Positions 60,200 through 64,000 of a DNA stretch of 64,000 bases are shown piece after piece (position 1 is the first letter of the stretch; every line of letters starts with the position of its first letter). Below the pieces are notes generated by a model. It did no database searches and was not told the origin of the DNA. It worked only from the letters and a program-made list of their open reading frames with translations. Source of the DNA: Aquilaria yunnanensis (Eukaryota; Streptophyta; Magnoliopsida; Malvales; Thymelaeaceae); contig CM077594.1 in NCBI GenBank assembly GCA_039654915.1, positions 47,507,001 through 47,571,000 of the forward strand. The letters are read 5' to 3'. Both the position numbers and the translations under genes were made by a program.

Positions 60200-60860
60200 T
60201 TAAACTCTTAACTATCATATCATCAATGTGTACTTCCATATTTTTCCCAATTTAGGAATCGAACACCCTGTTCATCAGCCTTTGATATGTGGCTCCTACA
60301 TTTTTAAGGCCAAAAGGCATTCTGATGTAACAGTAGGTCCTAGCTTCGGTAATGAATTTGGTTTTTTCCTCTTTTTTGGGATCCATCTGAATCTGGTGGT
60401 ATCCATTAAAAGTGTCAAGAAAGCTAAGTACACCATATTCGGTAGTTGAGTCTGCCAATTGGTCTATTGATGGCAGAGGATACGAGTCCTTCGCATAGGC
60501 GTCATTAACATTTCAAAAGTCAATGCACATTTAGAGTTTATCACACCTTTCCTTTGTGGCAATAACAACATTGCTAAGCCATTTAGGGTTCTTAACCTTC
60601 CTTATTGCGCCTACTTCCATTAGGCATTGGACTTCTATTTGAATGAAGTTGTTCTTATGGGCCGAGAGGCTACGGTTTTTTTGTCGAACAAGCTTCGCTT
60701 CTGGGCATAGTTTAAGGTTGTGCTGAATTATACTCTGATCTATTCCAGGCATATCCTTCGAAGAGTAAGCGAATAGATCTTTTTTCATTAAGAGAAAGGA
60801 TCCAAGTTTTTGATTGACACCTTCGGCCAATTTTTTCCCTACTTGGGTACTTCAGCCAAG
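60200..60860 (-). pseudogene. Tat G reverse transcriptase
   Basis: Segment 60830-60531 carries KDMPGIDQSII and the basic linker into RT. Segment 60458-60252 has FNGYHQIQMDPKKEEKTKF. Catalytic HIDDMIVKS lies near 60205-60232 with both aspartates kept. Stops fall between segments. Confidence 0.85.
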
Positions 60861-61560
60861 GACAAGTTCTACATCCTCTGTTTCTATTTTTTCAAGATCA
60901 CTCCTTTCTTTTTCTATTACATCTTCGCTAGTCACGATCTTCTCTCCCGAAGCCTATGTGTGAACTTTCATCAGACTCTATCTTGCTCTGATGAACACTT
61001 CCTTACTTCGGCTTGTTCAATGAGTATTTCTACATCACCCTCCGTTGCCTTAAATGTGATAGTCAAGTATTTCACATCTGGTCGAATATGAAGGTTGCCC
61101 TGCGTCTGTTTTCTGAGACTGGTATTATATGAAGATGAGACATCTATAACGATGAACCTTGTCATAATGGAAGCAAAGAGTTCTTCCTTAGTCTGGACCG
61201 AGGTGCCCTTTAACATCAATGGTAGATTGATCCATCCGAGCACTGGCAGTTCTGAGGGACCAACTCCAAAGGTGGGTGAGCTCAGGGGTTTAAGATCACC
61301 CTCAGAAATGCCCAAGCTTGGCAGTAGGTGAGAGAAAAGGACGTTGACATTCGATCCATCATCAATGAGCACTTTCTTCATATCCCAGTTTCCAATCCTT
61401 GCCATGATCAGGAAAGGATCATCATTTGGGAACTTCACAATCGACCTATCACTCTAGGTCAGCTTGTTTGTCATGTGGTTGAACTTCGTGATTGTAATAT
61501 CCCTAACCTTCCTTTTTCTTTTAGCCGAGGGTAGTCCAATGGTTATGGTTTGGATAACCT
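60861..61560 (-). pseudogene. Tat G protease and linker
   Basis: Open segment 61438-60971. The protease active site IDDGSNVNVLFSHLLP lies near 61365-61320 and is intact, followed by PSELPVLG and the linker NLHIRPDVKYL, AEVRKCS. It is the cleanest Tat protease in the window, about 155 residues. Confidence 0.85.
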
Positions 61561-62255
61561 TGACTGAAGGTAGGGGTGCTTTTTTTGCGATCTGATTAAT
61601 TTAACGCCTGTCGGAGTAATACTCCTCGGCTTCTCCTTTTTCTCTCATCTTTTATGTTTTTTTGGGCCTTAGGTGACATCGTCCTTAAGTAGCACCGAAT
61701 TAAGGAATCGATGTACTTCCTTAATCCTTAGTATCATGCTCGTGCTCCCAGTGAAATTGGTAGTACTTTTTCATGTTCTTTCAGTTATCCAAGGTCATGG
61801 TCTTCAGATGTTTGATTGAATTTCCCTGCCTTTCCAGGTCAATGAGGATATTCATTCTTGAAGGGTTGAGGGGGGTGAATGTCGTTGGCTTTCTTCCTTT
61901 GGATTTCTGAGGTCTGCCTCCTCCATCAAATTTATACCAAGGTTGGAAAGTATTACCTTCGGACTGGTGATGATTACACTTCGGCATTCCCATTCTTAGT
62001 TCCTCAACTGTCATATGTTGCTCCACCCTTTAGTAGAATTGACCGAGGGTGTCAAGGGGATCTTCTCAGAGCTCGTAGAAGAGCTACGAGCCCTTTCTCA
62101 GCCTTTTTATAATTGTAAGGTTTCGGATATTGGGGTGAAAGTCTAGAACACTGAGTACTTCCCTGTTGAATCTCTCGACATAGTCCTGAATGGTCTCCTC
62201 ATTCTTTTGGGCTATATTGAACATTTGGATGAGCATCTTTGCCATCGGCCTACTC
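61561..62255 (-). pseudogene. gag: Tat G Gag C-terminal part
   Basis: Starts abruptly at 62255 next to an F LTR. It shows MLIQMFNIAQKNEETIQDYVE, an EQHMTVEELRMG block (62026) and a decayed histidine-type zinc motif near 61740-61780 (HEHDTKD). Homologous to 45870-46540 of element E. Several stops. Confidence 0.82.
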
Positions 62256-64000
62256 TGTTATGGCCCTAATAGTAGGAAGCATGCTTAAGGAAGGTAAAGT
62301 ACTCTAAATTAAGTTTTGGACCTTAATTGAAGTTTACATAGCAAGAATAGAAAAGTTTAGCAAAGTTCACTAAGTTCCAAGAAAGTTAAGGCACTAAATG
62401 AAGTTCAGGGGCAAAATGGTAATTTTGCATCTTGAGTAGCCGGGTTAGGTCCCGAGTGGTTAAAATGAAGTTTTATAACTTAACTTTCAACTTTAACCAA
62501 ACTTTTTGAAATAAACAAGGATTAATCAAGGATAACTAGGGTTACTAAAAGATGGGGGCTTAAGTGTATCAAGTCTAATACTTTTGTGGCTTTTGTGTTA
62601 AAGAAGGGTTCTAATAGGGTAAAGTGAAGGGTGGCTGCCATAAACCCGATTTTATTCTCTCCACACTCATTTTTCCATCCAATTGAGCTTGAAATCGAAG
62701 TTTCTTGGTGCAAAGAGAAGCCATCATAAGTATATAGGCCATTGGGAGCTCATTTCAAGCATAAAACCATGGTTTTGGAGCTTGGAAGCATGTTTTCTCC
62801 CATTGCCTATTTTTAGTACGAGGTAACCAATGTGTTCTTGATTGAATTCATGTTTATTGGTTAGTTAGGAGCATGGGTTTTGGTTAGAAAGAGAGAATTT
62901 GATGTTGGGTGCGTATGTTTCGCTTGGAACTTAGGTTGTGCTTTGGTGAGCTTAGTGGATTGGAAGAGTCCTTGATTCTTGTTTGTTACTTGGAGTTGAG
63001 GTAAGGGAGTTGTGTTTTTAAGTTCAATTAATGCTATTGGAATGTGTTTGCTTTAAGAATTTGAGTAATTCTAGCAATAGCATTAGTTAGTGAACAAGGT
63101 TGAATCATGGTGGACTATGAGGTTTGTGATGATTGGAATGATGTTATAATGCATCATAGATTGGCTTGTGATAGTTTGTTGTGATCTATGCAACATATTT
63201 TACATGTATTTGAAGTTTGGAGGCTAATTAAGCATGGTTGATATGTTTGGTAAGTGTCCAAAGTTTATAGCAGCAAAATCTGTGAAAATTTTGCAGATTC
63301 ACAGATTGTCGACGCGTCGCCAGTTTGGTGCCATTGTCCATGACGCGTCGCTAATACCAAAAAAGTTGGTAGAACATTACCAACTGTGGCAACGTAGGTT
63401 GGCTGAATTTTCCGAGTTTTGCTAGGAAGGTCGAGGGGAGACCTAAGGGGGTCTTAGGGTACCTTAGGGTCTAAGTAATCCAGGGGTACTTTGAGACTTC
63501 CATAAGTCCTTCAAGACCTAGGAGTTTTCTTGAGTTTTATAAAGTTTTATGGTGACTTGTACCATAAGCAAGAAAACTAGTTTACTAAGGATCCCAACTA
63601 AATACCACTAGCTTAAGTGGAAGGTTTAGGACCCTTGGTGACCTAGTTGTGCAGTTAACCATGAGGTTGCAAGGTGAAACCTTAGTGTACCTGGTCTACA
63701 AGGTCTTTATGGCCTAGTCTACAATAGTACAACCATAATTCCCCTGTACAACATAAACGGGAGAGGTTCAACTAGTGATTTATCACTTGTTATGCTAGCA
63801 AGCTAAGTTTGCTAGAGGGCAAGGCTATGCCTTATGGTTCAAGGACTAAGTGAGGAGAGGTCTCAAGGGGCCTAGTTATATGTGCATATATATCAGACCC
63901 TCAAGCTATAAGAGCTCACAGCAGGTTACATATATTATCATATATGGAGTGCTTAGTAATTTTCTTGCATGTACAATGAAGACCCTCACTGAGAATGTTT
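62256..64000 (+). repeat. F-family LTR, plus strand, cut by window end
   Basis: Begins TGTTATGGC and aligns inversely with 49415-48446 and 42619-41769. Whether it is solo or the 5' LTR of a whole element cannot be told. The presumed left target copy is TACTC (62251-62255). No coding region is seen. Confidence 0.88.

Larger units (their letters stand above)
37901..62255 (-). mobile_element. Tat-clade element G, host of the nested insertions
   Basis: Minus-strand parts are 62255-57983, 49782-49416 and 41232-37901, reconnected by the target copies of the C insert (ATGGC) and F insert (TCAAC). They give gag, protease, RT, RNase H, second RNase H, integrase, then an oppositely oriented gene. Neither LTR is in the window: the gag end is cut by an F LTR at 62256 and the other end by a T LTR at 37900. 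Confidence 0.85.

Noticed and set aside
41233..64000. A very large inverted repeat (41.2-49.4 kb against 62.3-64 kb) as a foldback transposon
   Set aside because: Each arm has LTR ends and the inner one has its own 5-bp target copies, so these are independent LTR insertions in opposite directions.

Overview
This window is plant nuclear DNA made essentially entirely of LTR retrotransposons, many inserted into one another. I see no host gene, rRNA, tRNA, CRISPR array or bacterial feature. The plant origin rests on the element types: Tekay-like chromoviruses with a C-terminal chromodomain, Tat-clade Ty3/gypsy elements with a second archaeal-type RNase H and an antisense extra gene, and Ty1/copia elements primed by initiator tRNA-Met. 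The species cannot be told from this. Nearly all coding regions carry stops and frameshifts, so almost every coding entry is a pseudogene. Working family names: T (Tekay-like, LTR about 2.45 kb), B (second chromovirus, LTR about 3.0 kb), Tat (E, G and fragments), C (copia, LTR 1416 bp, starts TGTTAG), H (copia, LTR 1458 bp, starts TGTTGGAA), F (known here only from its 2.36 kb LTR).

Left part (1-16006). A minus-strand T element with a large internal deletion (1-3352) abuts a Tat pol scrap (3353-4503). Then come two pieces of one copia family, H, facing away from each other: gag plus part of an LTR on the minus strand (4504-5792) and the pol tail plus a complete 3' LTR on the plus strand (5795-8677). 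Next is the best preserved coding region, a plus-strand T element with gag-pol (8678-13505) and its 3' LTR (13518-16006).

Middle (16007-37900). Element B lies on the minus strand: truncated 3' LTR, decayed pol and gag, tRNA-Met primer site, and a 5' LTR split by a solo T LTR. It is followed by a Tat pol scrap cut by a minus-strand Tat LTR (29681-30168), then an inverted pair of C LTRs around a scrap of C pol, then a T LTR that contains another solo T LTR.

Right part (37901-64000). One large minus-strand Tat element, G, is the host for everything else. Its pieces in its own reading direction are gag (62255-61560), protease/RT/RNase H/integrase (61559-57983), the integrase C-terminus (49782-49575), then an oppositely oriented gene of its own (38381-40925). 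Into G went a copia C element (49783-57982, duplicated target ATGGC) and a solo F LTR (41233-49415, TCAAC). Into the F LTR went Tat element E (42620-48440, CTTGG), and into E a solo C LTR (43621-45036, GGAGG), four levels deep. Another solo C LTR (51985-53400, CATAC) split the RT active site of the C element. A second F LTR starts at 62256 and leaves the window.

The most notable structures are the C element whose coding part is inverted relative to its outer LTR ends, the antisense gene in Tat G with its own TATA box and likely introns, the AGCT-rich array in the H LTR, and the LTR insertion inside a YVDD motif. No previously undescribed functional system is evident; the interest lies in rearrangement and decay.
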